64,000 nt of DNA from Acidobacteriota bacterium. Lineage in GTDB: Bacteria > Acidobacteriota > Blastocatellia > Pyrinomonadales > Pyrinomonadaceae. The notes under the pieces were generated by a model. That model worked only from the letters and a program-made list of their open reading frames with translations. It was not told the origin of the DNA and searched no databases. This document shows, piece after piece, positions 55,971 through 64,000 of the stretch. Position 1 is the stretch's first letter; every line of letters starts with the position of its first letter. The stretch spans positions 1 through 64,000 of the forward strand of contig JAOAPY010000015.1 in assembly GCA_025463135.1 (NCBI GenBank). Direction: 5' to 3'. Made by a program: the position numbers and the translations under genes.

Positions 55971-56170
55971 GTAGCAGTTGATTTTGTAATCGCCAGGCAA
56001 GCCAAAATCCACTGGCTAACAAATCGTTTGACCAAGGCTCGGACGGCTCACTGGGCGGCAAGAACCTCGTTGGAAACAGGAGATACACAATGCTCGTGGT
56101 CACTTTCCCTGACCCCGTGCTCGTTTCGCTGAATGCTTTACGGATTGACAGTGCAGAAGGAGAACTCCTC

Positions 56171-56394
56171 ATGAAACTCAAAGCACTGCGCATTGCACTG
56201 GTGTGCGGTAGTGTGGTGGTATCGCTCGGTTCTGCGTCGGCACAAAGCCTGAAACCCACGACCTCCAGGGTATCTATGTCCTCGAGACGGTCGCGCCCTG
56301 CGAGACTATTCGGGATAAAATAGAGGCCACGGTTAAGGGGATGCCGGTCCACCAGGACGAGGCGCGTAGCAGGCTGCTCGAGAACTCGTTATAG
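56171..56394 (+). pseudogene. Frameshifted small exported protein
   Basis: ATG 56171, with AGGAG upstream, begins a clear signal peptide (KALRIALVCGSVVVSLGSAS AQ). Just after the cleavage site the frame becomes unlike a protein (SRVSMSSRRSRP), while the neighbouring frame reads KPETHDLQGIYVLETVAPC, CETIRDKIEATVKGMPVHQD and ends at 56394. A one-base shift near 56240-56255 joins the two. I infer a recently inactivated exported protein of about 74 residues; a sequencing error is the alternative. Confidence 0.45.
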
Positions 56395-56562
56395 AAGGTC
56401 TGGCTTTCACCTCTCTCGTAGTGAGCGTCCTTCCATTCTTCCGCAAATTGTGAGGCACGAAGCCTTATTTCATTCCAGCTTATGTGCATTCAGATTCCGG
56501 GTGGTTCAGCCAGGTGTTTGGAACATAGTGAAGATGCATTTGCACTGAAGCGAGGGTGCGGC

Positions 56563-56782
56563 CTACTTCGGGGTCACACCCCAGCGGCCGAATTTTCGCA
56601 ACTTGCTGTAGCGTCGACTCAAGCGTTCGTCATGGCTGAGGCTGACGGCTTCGGCCAGTTGACGAGTCAGAGCAGCGTCGAGGAAGCGGGCGGCGGCATC
56701 GTGATCGGTGTGGGCGCCTTCAGCCGGCTCCGCGATAATTTGATCGACAATTCCTTCCTTCAGCAGATGCTGCTCGGAGAGA
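56563..56782 (-). pseudogene. Duplicate of the accA 3' end
   Basis: Minus-strand translation gives [40 protein letters not shown] and [11 protein letters not shown], matching the last about 70 residues of the intact accA at 57506 with few changes. Homology stops at the accA stop region on one side and within QHLL on the other. The rest of accA is not here. The fragment lies about 950 bp from the original, with two small genes between. Confidence 0.92.
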
Positions 56783-56814
56783 TACCTCCTGCTTGATTCC
56801 ACGGCGTCTTTTGG

Positions 56815-57042
56815 CTAACGCCTACTCGCGTGCAGGATCGTGAGGCCTACGATTTCACCGTCCTCATACCGAATGATCACATCATCGTCCGTAATGTCGC
56901 TGTCGGTGGCGTTGCTTGGCTTCTTGAAATTGATGTAGAGAGTATCAGCCTCACTATCATACGATGACCAGAGCAAATGACTTGGTGACTTTCTAAGGGC
57001 AGGCACAAGCTTCAAATATTCGTCAATGTTAGCTACGGCCAT
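56815..57042 (-). CDS. DUF2283 protein, possible antitoxin partner
   Basis: 75 residues with the DUF2283 pattern: LLWSSYDSEADTLYINF, a short acidic stretch, then VIIRYEDGEIVGLTIL. DUF2283 proteins are small and often paired with short putative toxin genes. It lies 37 bp downstream of the next minus-strand gene (57080-57334), in the same direction, and the two sit between accA and its duplicated tail. Function is inferred from pairing only. Confidence 0.75.
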   Translation of the reverse strand: MAVANIDEYLKLVPALRKSPSHLLWSSYDSEADTLYINFKKPSNATDSDITDDDVIIRYEDGEIVGLTILHASRR

Positions 57043-57079
57043 ACGTGTTTCCTTCTCTCCAGTGAGCTGATTCGGCGAG

Positions 57080-57334
57080 TCAAAATGCCGTGATTACGAA
57101 CCCGTCATTCTCTTGTTCACGATACACGACCACAATGTATTTGCCCAAATCCAACTCGCGCACCGCCAGCAGTTCTCCGTCACCGCCTTCCACAATACGC
57201 TGAGGTTCTTCAACGGATTGCAAAACTTCTACGCGCAGACCAGCCAGTTCGCCATGCTCATCCGTAATATGCGTCCACCGCTCTTCGGTCAAGGGAATGG
57301 AGGTACCGTTCTTTGAGAGCGCCGTGCTGATCAT
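57080..57334 (-). CDS. PBECR/DUF4258-like small protein, possible toxin
   Basis: 84 residues: PLTEERWTHITDEHGELAG, IVEGGDGELLAVREL and YIVVVYREQENDGFVITAF. The pattern ERW-HI-x-H...VVVYRE..DGFVITAF resembles phage-barnase-EndoU-ColicinE5/RelE-like small nuclease-fold families. With the DUF2283 gene it looks like a type II-style pair, but activity is not shown. The gene order (toxin-like first) is unusual but not rare. Confidence 0.6.
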   Translation of the reverse strand: MISTALSKNGTSIPLTEERWTHITDEHGELAGLRVEVLQSVEEPQRIVEGGDGELLAVRELDLGKYIVVVYREQENDGFVITAF

Positions 57335-57505
57335 TTGCTAGCTTTCGCGGGTCGTTCGCATGGTCTTGATAACACGGCGTTAGCTGCAAGCGCGAGGTAA
57401 AGAAATATCGGCATCAAACAATCTGTTGCCTGTCCCTGGCGTCTTCGTCCAGCCAGAAGACGGTTCACCAACGCAGAGTGCTTTAACTTGAAAATAGAAC
57501 GCGCC

Positions 57506-58387
57506 TTACTGCGCTGCCATTCCCCAGCGGCCGAATTTTCGCAACTTGGAGTAGCGACGACTCAAGCGTTCGTCCTGGCCGAGGCTGACGGCTTCGGCCA
57601 GTTGACGAGTCAGAGCAGCGTCGAGGAAGCGGGCGGCGGCATCGTGATCGGTGTGAGCGCCTTCGGCCGGCTCGTCTATGATTCGATCGACGATTCCTTC
57701 TTTTAAGAGATGTTGCGCGGTGAGCCGCAAGCCGGCGGCAGCCTGGTCCGCCTGCGCAGAATCTTTCCAAAGAATGGCTGCACACCCTTCCGGCGTGATC
57801 ACAGAGTAAGTAGCGTTTTCGAGCATCATTACCTGATCGCCAACCGCGATGGCCAGAGCCCCGCCCGATCCACCTTCACCAATAATTGTCACTATCACTG
57901 GCACCTTAAGTTTCGCCATCTCGCGGAGGTTGTAAGCAATGGCTTCGGCCTGTCCGCGCTCTTCAGCATCGATCCCCGGATAGGCTCCGGGCGTGTCGAC
58001 AAAGGTAAGTATCGGGCGGCCGAATTTGTCGGCGAGTTTCATGGCGCGCATGGCTTTGCGGTAACCTTCCGGCTTGGGCATGCCGAAATTTCTATAGCCA
58101 CGCTGCTTGGTATCGCGACCCTTCTGATGACCGACTACCACGACCGGCAAGCCGTGGAAGCGTGCAAAGCCACACACGATGGCCGGGTCGTCGGCAAACC
58201 TACGGTCACCGTGGATCTCCACAAAGTCTTCGAATAAACGTTCCACAAAATCAAGCGTGTAAGGGCGGTCGTCGTGCCGAGCGAGTTTGACTCGATCCAT
58301 GGCTGTACGTGTGTCAGCCTTAGGAGCGTTGGATTTGACGTCATCGGTCTCTTTCTTTTTGTTCAACGTTCGTTTCGATCTTGCCAT
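57506..58387 (-). CDS. accA: Acetyl-CoA carboxylase carboxyltransferase subunit alpha
   Basis: 293 residues from ATG 58387, preceded by GGGGGAGAGG; the frame is open to 58489 but that part is a hairpin repeat and the dnaE end. Family hallmarks: [67 protein letters not shown]-type and [10 protein letters not shown]. With AccD it transfers carboxyl from biotin to acetyl-CoA, making malonyl-CoA for fatty acids and, here, also for the KS-AT module. It is slightly short at the N-terminus compared with typical AccA. Confidence 0.95.
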   Translation of the reverse strand: MARSKRTLNKKKETDDVKSNAPKADTRTAMDRVKLARHDDRPYTLDFVERLFEDFVEIHGDRRFADDPAIVCGFARFHGLPVVVVGHQKGRDTKQRGYRNFGMPKPEGYRKAMRAMKLADKFGRPILTFVDTPGAYPGIDAEERGQAEAIAYNLREMAKLKVPVIVTIIGEGGSGGALAIAVGDQVMMLENATYSVITPEGCAAILWKDSAQADQAAAGLRLTAQHLLKEGIVDRIIDEPAEGAHTDHDAAARFLDAALTRQLAEAVSLGQDERLSRRYSKLRKFGRWGMAAQ

Positions 58388-58404
58388 GCCTCTCCCCCAG
58401 CAAT

Positions 58405-58423
58405 CACGGGCGGGACGCCCGTG
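58405..58423. repeat. REP-like hairpin between dnaE and accA
   Basis: CACGGGCG-GGA-CGCCCGTG, perfect 8-bp arms, with a decayed second copy (GCGCGGGACGCCTGCGC) about 30 bp to the right that runs into the dnaE 3' end. Likely a dispersed palindromic repeat that has extended the dnaE C-terminus. Confidence 0.6.
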
Positions 58424-58440
58424 CCACCTTTCTCCAACAA

Positions 58441-61400
58441 TCATGCGCGGGACGCCTGCGCCACTTTGCTTCCCATGTTCGCTGCACATCCTAGCCGCTT
58501 CAGATCCGAATCCAAAGCGGGGCCGTGTTGGACCCGTAATGCTGGATTCGCGCGAATCCGTACTTGTACACCGGGTTCGAGAGTCATCTCCAGCAGGATC
58601 TCGTCTGAGCCGGGATGTTTATGGAGGACCTCCAGAATTCCATCAAAGAGGACTTCCTGATTGTCTGACGATGGTATGCGCACTACAACCGAACTGGTCC
58701 TGATCGCTCTGACACCATCGAGTCTTTGTATCTGGTCGACGATTACTGAGGGGGGATTATCTTCAGAAAGTTCCAGGCGTCCAGTAATAAGCGCCGGCAG
58801 TTCGGCTTCCAGCATGCTGGAATATTTGCGATAAGCTTCCGGCCAGACCACGCACTTCGTTCCGCCCGAATCATCCTCGAGCCGAAGCAGTGCGAAGCGA
58901 TCGCCTTTCTTGGTCGCGCGTAACTGGAAATCGCTGATGATGCCGCCGATGCAGACGCGACTGCCCGTCGCCACGTTTTGAAGATCCACGGATCTGACGG
59001 CATTCGACTCTCTTAGAATGTCGACGTAGTCCTCCAAGGGATGGCCGGTAATAAAGAAACCTAACGCGTTCTTTTCAGCCACCAGCAACTGGGTCCGAGT
59101 CCAGGGCGTTGAACCGGCTGGAACCTCATCGAGTTCCGAGGAATCAATGCTATCAGTTCCGAACAGAGCATTCTGCCCCTGTAGTCGATCCTTGCGTGAT
59201 CTTTGGGCCCGTGCCAGGGCCGAATCGATAGCGCCGTGGATTTGAGCGCGCCACTCGGTACTGGTCCGGGAAGGAGGTTTCAAAGAGTCAAATGCTCCAG
59301 CGCTAACGAGGCTCTCAAAGGCCCGCTTGTTTAGGCTGCCCTGTTCGATCCTTTCTGCCAGATCAAACGTTGAACGGAACGGACCAGCTTCCCGCGCCGC
59401 AATTATCGCTTTGACGGTCGAGTCACCCAATCCCTTAATTGCCGCCAGACCGTAGCGGATTTCTTTCTTCAGCGGTGTAAAGCCGGCCATGCTTTCGTTG
59501 ACGTCTGGAGGCAACAACATAATCCCGTGCGCGCGTAGTTCCTTGGCGTACTTAAAGACCTTCGCCGCATCCTGCGATTCGCTGGATAAAACCGCGGCAT
59601 AAAAGTGTTCGGCAAAGTGCGCCTTGAGGTAGGCAGTTTGAAAAGCCAGATACGCATAAGCGACGCTGTGGCTGCGATTGAAGCCATAGTCCGAGAACTG
59701 GGCCATCAGCGAGAATATCTTCTCGGCCTTTTCCTGCTTGATGCCCCTTTCCATTGCTCCATTAACGAACTTGACCTGGTGCGCATCCATTTCTTCGCGC
59801 TTCTTTTTGCCCATGGCGCGGCGCATCAGGTCCGCTTCGGCCAACGTGTACCCAGCCAGCTTTTGCGCCAACTGCATGATCTGTTCCTGGTACACCATGA
59901 TTCCATAGGTGTTGCTCAGAATCTCCTTCATCTCCGGCACCAGATAGCGAACACTCTTCTTGCCATGGTGACGCTGGATGAAGTCATCCACCATGCCGCC
60001 ATCCAGGGGGCCCGGCCGGTAGAGGGCATTCAAAGCGGCGAGGTCCTCGATGTTCTTGGGTTTCAGCTTGCGACAGATTTCCTGCATGCCCGAGGATTCA
60101 AACTGAAAGATAGCGTCCGTCCGCCCCTCAGCAAAGATTGCCATCGCTTTCTCGTCGTTAAGCGCTATATCCGGCCAATTAATCTCGACCTCAAGCAGTT
60201 GCTTAATGCTTAATATGCAATCGCTTATGACAGTTAAAGCGGTAAGCGCAAGGAAGTCCATCTTAAGCATGCCGGTTTTTTCAAGGTCCGACATGACGAA
60301 TTGCGTAGTGAGCTCTTCTTTTGAAGATACGGCAACCGGGATTAATTCCTGCAGAGGTTCCGGCGAGATGACCACCCCCGCGGCGTGAACCGATGAATGA
60401 CGAGCACAGCCTTCGAGCCGACGTGCGATTTCAATCAATTCCTTAACCTGAGGGTTCGACTCAATTTCTCTTCTGAGTTCCGGCACCTGTTCCAAAGCTT
60501 GGGTAATACTAACGTTGCGGCCGCGCACAGGTGGGGGGATAAGTTTTGAGATTCTCTCGACGTCCGCGTAGGGCATATCCAGTGCCCGGCCTACGTCCTT
60601 AATCGCCGCCTTTGAAGCAAGGGTGCCGAACGTAATGATCTGACAGACTGAATCGCGGCCATAGAGGTTCGCTACGTGGTTGATTACCGCGGCCCGGCCC
60701 CGCACACAAAAGTCGATATCGATGTCCGGCAGCGATACTCTGCCCGGGTTAAGGAAACGCTCGAAGATCAAGTTGTACTTTAGGGGGTCGATATCGGTAA
60801 TGCCCAGGCAATAGGCCACCAGGCTGCCGGCGGCAGAGCCCCGGCCCGGACCCACGGGGATTGAATGGTCTCGAGCGTAGCGGACAAAATCCCAAACGAT
60901 CAGGAAGTAGCTGGGAAATCCCATCTGCTCAATCATCTGGATCTCGGTTGTTAGCCGCGTCCGATAATCATCGATCGTATGTTCAAGCTCTCCGCGAACT
61001 GCCTGGCGATCCCATACTGTTTCCCGACGCTGCGCGAACCCTTCGTGCACAACCCGCTCAAAATACTGATCGACCGAAAGTTCCGAATGCAGTTCGGGTA
61101 TCGGGTATCTCGGGAGGTAGTTGACGTCTTTCGGTAACTCCAGATCGCACATCTCAGCGATGTCGAGAGTGTGGTTTAAAGCCTCTGGCAACTCGTCGCC
61201 AAATATCTTCCACATCTCTTCGGGAGTGCGGACATAAAAGTTCGGAGTCTCAAAGCGGAGTCGGTTGGTCTCGTTGACCGTCTTGCCTGAGCCAATACAA
61301 AGCAAAACGTCGTGAGCGCGAGCATCCTCGGGATGCAGGTAGTGTGCATCGTTGGTGGCCACCAGCGGCACGCCGGTCCGTTTGGAAATCTCCACCAGTG

Positions 61401-61977
61401 ACTTTTCAATTCGTCGCTGCGACTCGAGGCCATGCTCCTGAATCTCGAGGTAGTAGTTCCCTTTCCCAAAGATGTCCTGAAATTCCAGGGCTGCAGCGGC
61501 AGCCTCGTCCACACGATCCTGAGCCAGCAGCGCCGAGGGCACACCCGACAGGCAGGCGGAAAGGCCTATGAGACCAGCGCTATGTTGAGCCAAAAGTTCT
61601 TTGTCAATTTGTGGCTTGTAATAAAAGCCTTCGGTGTACGCCTTTGAAGTTAACCGCACGAGGTTGCGATACCCCTCGAGGTTTTTGGCAAGAAGTATTA
61701 GGTGAAAGCGTGCTTTCTCTCCCGGCGGGCCGGCCGTCCGATTGTGGCGACTGCCACGACTAATGTAAGTCTCACAGCCGATGATTGGCTTAACACCCTG
61801 GTTCTTCATGGCGTGATAGAACGAGATCGCCCCAAACATGTTGCCGTGATCAGTCATGGCACAGGCCGGCATTCCCAGTTCCGCCACGCGTTTGGCGAGC
61901 GGCTTAATCTGGATAGCGCCATCCAGCAGGCTGTAATCGGTATGGAGATGTAAGTGAACGAATTTGTTATCAGGCAT
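58441..61977 (-). CDS. dnaE: DNA polymerase III subunit alpha
   Basis: 1178 residues, normal for DnaE1. N-terminal PHP domain ([23 protein letters not shown]), polymerase core with the catalytic PDIDIDF near 415 and [12 protein letters not shown], then helix-hairpin-helix ([16 protein letters not shown]) and an OB domain ([20 protein letters not shown]). It synthesises the chromosome in the replicative holoenzyme. The last about 15 residues ([14 protein letters not shown]) are unlike the family and come from the adjoining repeat. Confidence 0.97.
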   Translation of the reverse strand: MPDNKFVHLHLHTDYSLLDGAIQIKPLAKRVAELGMPACAMTDHGNMFGAISFYHAMKNQGVKPIIGCETYISRGSRHNRTAGPPGEKARFHLILLAKNLEGYRNLVRLTSKAYTEGFYYKPQIDKELLAQHSAGLIGLSACLSGVPSALLAQDRVDEAAAAALEFQDIFGKGNYYLEIQEHGLESQRRIEKSLVEISKRTGVPLVATNDAHYLHPEDARAHDVLLCIGSGKTVNETNRLRFETPNFYVRTPEEMWKIFGDELPEALNHTLDIAEMCDLELPKDVNYLPRYPIPELHSELSVDQYFERVVHEGFAQRRETVWDRQAVRGELEHTIDDYRTRLTTEIQMIEQMGFPSYFLIVWDFVRYARDHSIPVGPGRGSAAGSLVAYCLGITDIDPLKYNLIFERFLNPGRVSLPDIDIDFCVRGRAAVINHVANLYGRDSVCQIITFGTLASKAAIKDVGRALDMPYADVERISKLIPPPVRGRNVSITQALEQVPELRREIESNPQVKELIEIARRLEGCARHSSVHAAGVVISPEPLQELIPVAVSSKEELTTQFVMSDLEKTGMLKMDFLALTALTVISDCILSIKQLLEVEINWPDIALNDEKAMAIFAEGRTDAIFQFESSGMQEICRKLKPKNIEDLAALNALYRPGPLDGGMVDDFIQRHHGKKSVRYLVPEMKEILSNTYGIMVYQEQIMQLAQKLAGYTLAEADLMRRAMGKKKREEMDAHQVKFVNGAMERGIKQEKAEKIFSLMAQFSDYGFNRSHSVAYAYLAFQTAYLKAHFAEHFYAAVLSSESQDAAKVFKYAKELRAHGIMLLPPDVNESMAGFTPLKKEIRYGLAAIKGLGDSTVKAIIAAREAGPFRSTFDLAERIEQGSLNKRAFESLVSAGAFDSLKPPSRTSTEWRAQIHGAIDSALARAQRSRKDRLQGQNALFGTDSIDSSELDEVPAGSTPWTRTQLLVAEKNALGFFITGHPLEDYVDILRESNAVRSVDLQNVATGSRVCIGGIISDFQLRATKKGDRFALLRLEDDSGGTKCVVWPEAYRKYSSMLEAELPALITGRLELSEDNPPSVIVDQIQRLDGVRAIRTSSVVVRIPSSDNQEVLFDGILEVLHKHPGSDEILLEMTLEPGVQVRIRANPALRVQHGPALDSDLKRLGCAANMGSKVAQASRA

Positions 61978-62182
61978 TATCGACGACTTCTACTTGGAAA
62001 TAAGTTCGGAAATAAATTTCTCGGGAGCAATGCGCAGGCCGTTGGGTGACGCAATATATCATGAAGCATTTCTATTGTCTGGCGATGCGGCGGCAAAAAC
62101 AAGAAAGCTACAACCGTCAGTGCCTTAGTCCCAGTCGGGATGAGAAATGCCTCTAAACATGTAGTCAAAGTGCCAACCGTTC

Positions 62183-63739
62183 TTACTCCCACTCTATGGT
62201 GCTGGGTGGCTTGGAGCTGATGTCGTATACCACGCGGTTGATACCACGTACTTCCGAGACAATTCGCGACGAGATGCGGGCCAAAACTTCGTGCGGCAAC
62301 CTCGCCCAATCGGCTGTCATACCATCGACACTGGTGACCGCACGAATCGCTACAACCTTTTCATAGGTCCGTTCGTCACCCATGACGCCCACCGTAGAAA
62401 TGGGCAGCAATACTGGAAACGCCTGCCAAACTGAATGATAGAGTTCCGCAAAGCGCAACTCCTCATCCAGAATTCTGTCGGCCGCCTGGAGCAATTGAAT
62501 CCGCTCCTGAGTGATCTCGCCAATTATGCGCACCGCCAGCCCGGGTCCGGGAAACGGATGCCGGGTCAGGATCTCCTGGGGAACGCCCAATTCTCTGCCA
62601 ATTAATCGAACCTCATCTTTGAATAGTTCTCGCAAGGGCTCGATGAGGCGCAGTTTCATTTTTTCCGGCAGGCCGCCCACATTGTGGTGACTCTTGATGA
62701 CTGCCGAGGGTCCGAGCACCGAAACGGATTCGATTACGTCCGGGTAGAGCGTGCCCTGGACCAGATAACCAACGTCACCCAGCCGCTTCGCTTCCTCTTC
62801 AAAGACCTCGATAAAGACTTTTCCGATCTGTTTGCGCTTTTGTTCGGGATCAACTACACCCTTGAGGGCCGCCAGGAATCTAGGTCCCGCACGAACACCT
62901 AAGACATTCAAATTGAGAGTTTGCTGCAACAGGGTTAAGGTAGTTTCGAACTCACCTTCTCGTAAGAGTCCGTTATCGACGAAGAGGCAAAGCTGACGGT
63001 CGCCGACTGCCCGGTGTACGAGCGTCGCCGCCACTGTTGAATCGACACCACCAGAAAGCCCGCAAACCACCCGTCCCGTGGCGCCCACCTCATCACGAAT
63101 AAGCGAGGTCTGCTCCTCGATAACGGCGTTAGGAGACCAGTCACCTCGGCAACCGCAAACGGCAAACAAAAAGTTGCGAAGGACCTGGGCTCCGAGCGGT
63201 GTGTGCGCCACTTCCGGATGGAATTGGACGCCAAATATGCGTCTGCTTAAGTCTTCAATTGCGTTAAGCGCGTCATCTGTTTTTGCTGTAATACGGAATC
63301 CGTTGGGAACTGCGGTCACGTGATCGCCGTGACTCATCCAAACGTCCATCTCGGCAGGCAAGCCCTTAAGCAGCGGGCTTTCCGGCTCGAGCACTTTGAG
63401 TCTGGCGTAGCCAAACTCGCGACTCTCGGAAGGCCGCACTTGGCCACCAAGGTCAAAGGCCAGCACCTGTAGGCCGTAACAGATGCCCAGGATTGGGCAA
63501 TTAATTGCATCCAACAAGCCGCTTGGCGGACGAGGCGCATCGTGCTGGTATACCGATGCCGGGCTGCCGGAGAGAATCAGGCCTTTCGGTTGTCGGCTGG
63601 TGAGTTCATTGAGTGGGGTTTGATACGGCAGTATCTGACAATAGACGCCGGCCTCGCGGACGCGACGGGCTATGAGTTGGGTGTATTGCGATCCAAAGTC
63701 AAGTATGATGACGGTTTCGTGGCGGCTATTATCAGTCAA
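62183..63739 (-). CDS. guaA: GMP synthase (glutamine-hydrolysing)
   Basis: 518 residues. Class I glutamine amidotransferase domain with Cys87 in GICYGLQ and [11 protein letters not shown] pyrophosphatase loop [15 protein letters not shown] near 225; C-terminal dimerisation domain with [12 protein letters not shown] and the typical end PPSTIEWE. It converts XMP to GMP. The 205-bp gap to dnaE holds a GTCCCAGTCGGGAT-type imperfect hairpin and no gene. Confidence 0.97.
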   Translation of the reverse strand: MTDNSRHETVIILDFGSQYTQLIARRVREAGVYCQILPYQTPLNELTSRQPKGLILSGSPASVYQHDAPRPPSGLLDAINCPILGICYGLQVLAFDLGGQVRPSESREFGYARLKVLEPESPLLKGLPAEMDVWMSHGDHVTAVPNGFRITAKTDDALNAIEDLSRRIFGVQFHPEVAHTPLGAQVLRNFLFAVCGCRGDWSPNAVIEEQTSLIRDEVGATGRVVCGLSGGVDSTVAATLVHRAVGDRQLCLFVDNGLLREGEFETTLTLLQQTLNLNVLGVRAGPRFLAALKGVVDPEQKRKQIGKVFIEVFEEEAKRLGDVGYLVQGTLYPDVIESVSVLGPSAVIKSHHNVGGLPEKMKLRLIEPLRELFKDEVRLIGRELGVPQEILTRHPFPGPGLAVRIIGEITQERIQLLQAADRILDEELRFAELYHSVWQAFPVLLPISTVGVMGDERTYEKVVAIRAVTSVDGMTADWARLPHEVLARISSRIVSEVRGINRVVYDISSKPPSTIEWE

Positions 63740-63854
63740 AAAAAGAACACCTCGCAGCGTCTTTGGTGCGTCTTAAATCTTCCAGCAGAGATTGAGAAGG
63801 AACTGAATTATACTTTCGCGACTCACTAACTCAAAACCGACAACCCGGGATTTC

Positions 63855-64000
63855 ATGATTTCAAGTAATGATCACGCAATGCAGTTCGGCCTCGCTTTCA
63901 AGAAATTCTCAGTTGTGTTCGTCATCATTGGCCTTCTCACCCTTACAAGCGGTCAGACCGGGAGTGTCCTCCCAACCCCTCCCACACCGAAAGTCTTCCT
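63855..64000 (+). CDS. Start of an exported protein (3' end outside window)
   Basis: An open frame running off the window edge, from ATG 63855 or, in the same frame, ATG 63879. The latter gives MQFGLAFKKFSVVFVIIGLL followed by TLTSGQTGSVLPTPPTPKVF: a basic start, hydrophobic core and Pro/Thr-rich mature part, i.e. a signal peptide. Divergent from guaA. Nothing can be said about function. Confidence 0.5.
   Translation, partial: MISSNDHAMQFGLAFKKFSVVFVIIGLLTLTSGQTGSVLPTPPTPKVF

Noticed and set aside
58388-58489. Longer N-terminus for AccA
   Set aside because: The extension is the hairpin repeat and the dnaE 3' end; a good ribosome site precedes 58387.

Overview
The window looks like a chromosomal segment of a soil-type Acidobacteriota, probably Blastocatellia. 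This is inferred from the moderately high GC, an ADOP-type duplicated MacB/FtsX permease, dispersed hairpin-type intergenic repeats and the housekeeping gene set; there is no rRNA to confirm it.

Positions 1-44540 are the downstream part of a large, unusual biosynthetic locus, cut by the window's left edge. Five tightly packed plus-strand genes encode a hybrid assembly line: C(partial)-A(Val-like)-PCP-C-A(degenerate)-PCP-KS-AT / ACP-aminotransferase-C / TauD dioxygenase / C-like(no HH)-A(Asn-like)-PCP-E / C-A-PCP-C-A-PCP-TE. The expected chemistry is peptide elongation, one malonyl extension, conversion of the beta-ketone to a beta-amine, a probably hydroxylated D-Asn/Asp, two further residues and thioesterase release. 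An MFS exporter and an ADOP permease follow. Next come genes of RiPP type rather than NRPS type: two tandem lantibiotic-dehydratase-like (LanB N-domain) proteins and a B12-binding radical SAM protein of the RiPP C-methyltransferase type. Interleaved with them are an SbnA/SbnB pair for L-2,3-diaminopropionate, a DUF6875-like protein, a secreted DUF4097-like protein, a convergent M1 peptidase and a stand-alone B3/B4 (PheRS editing-type) protein. MbtH and an Sfp-type phosphopantetheinyl transferase lie on the minus strand at the right edge; the transferase reading frame is broken in a run of six C.

The locus shows recent rearrangement. There is a truncated sbnB start between sbnA and the radical SAM gene, near-identical lanB-like tandem copies, and a decayed second copy of a cassette (tail of the secreted protein, the DUF6875-like gene and the M1 3' end) at 41.8-43.25 kb surrounding the B3/B4 gene.

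Positions 44.9-47.6 kb are a decayed mobile region: a tRNA 5'-half fragment, a tyrosine-integrase-like tail, a 5'-truncated DDE transposase, small unknown genes and a 16-bp direct repeat.

From 47.6 kb to the end is mostly housekeeping: an unknown gene, parB-parA, a bifunctional nuclease, miaB, ssb, then exported and lectin-like proteins, an accA 3' duplicate beside a DUF2283/PBECR-like pair, accA, dnaE, guaA and the start of an exported protein. Between ssb and the exported protein lies a diverged 21-bp tandem repeat of about 15 units.
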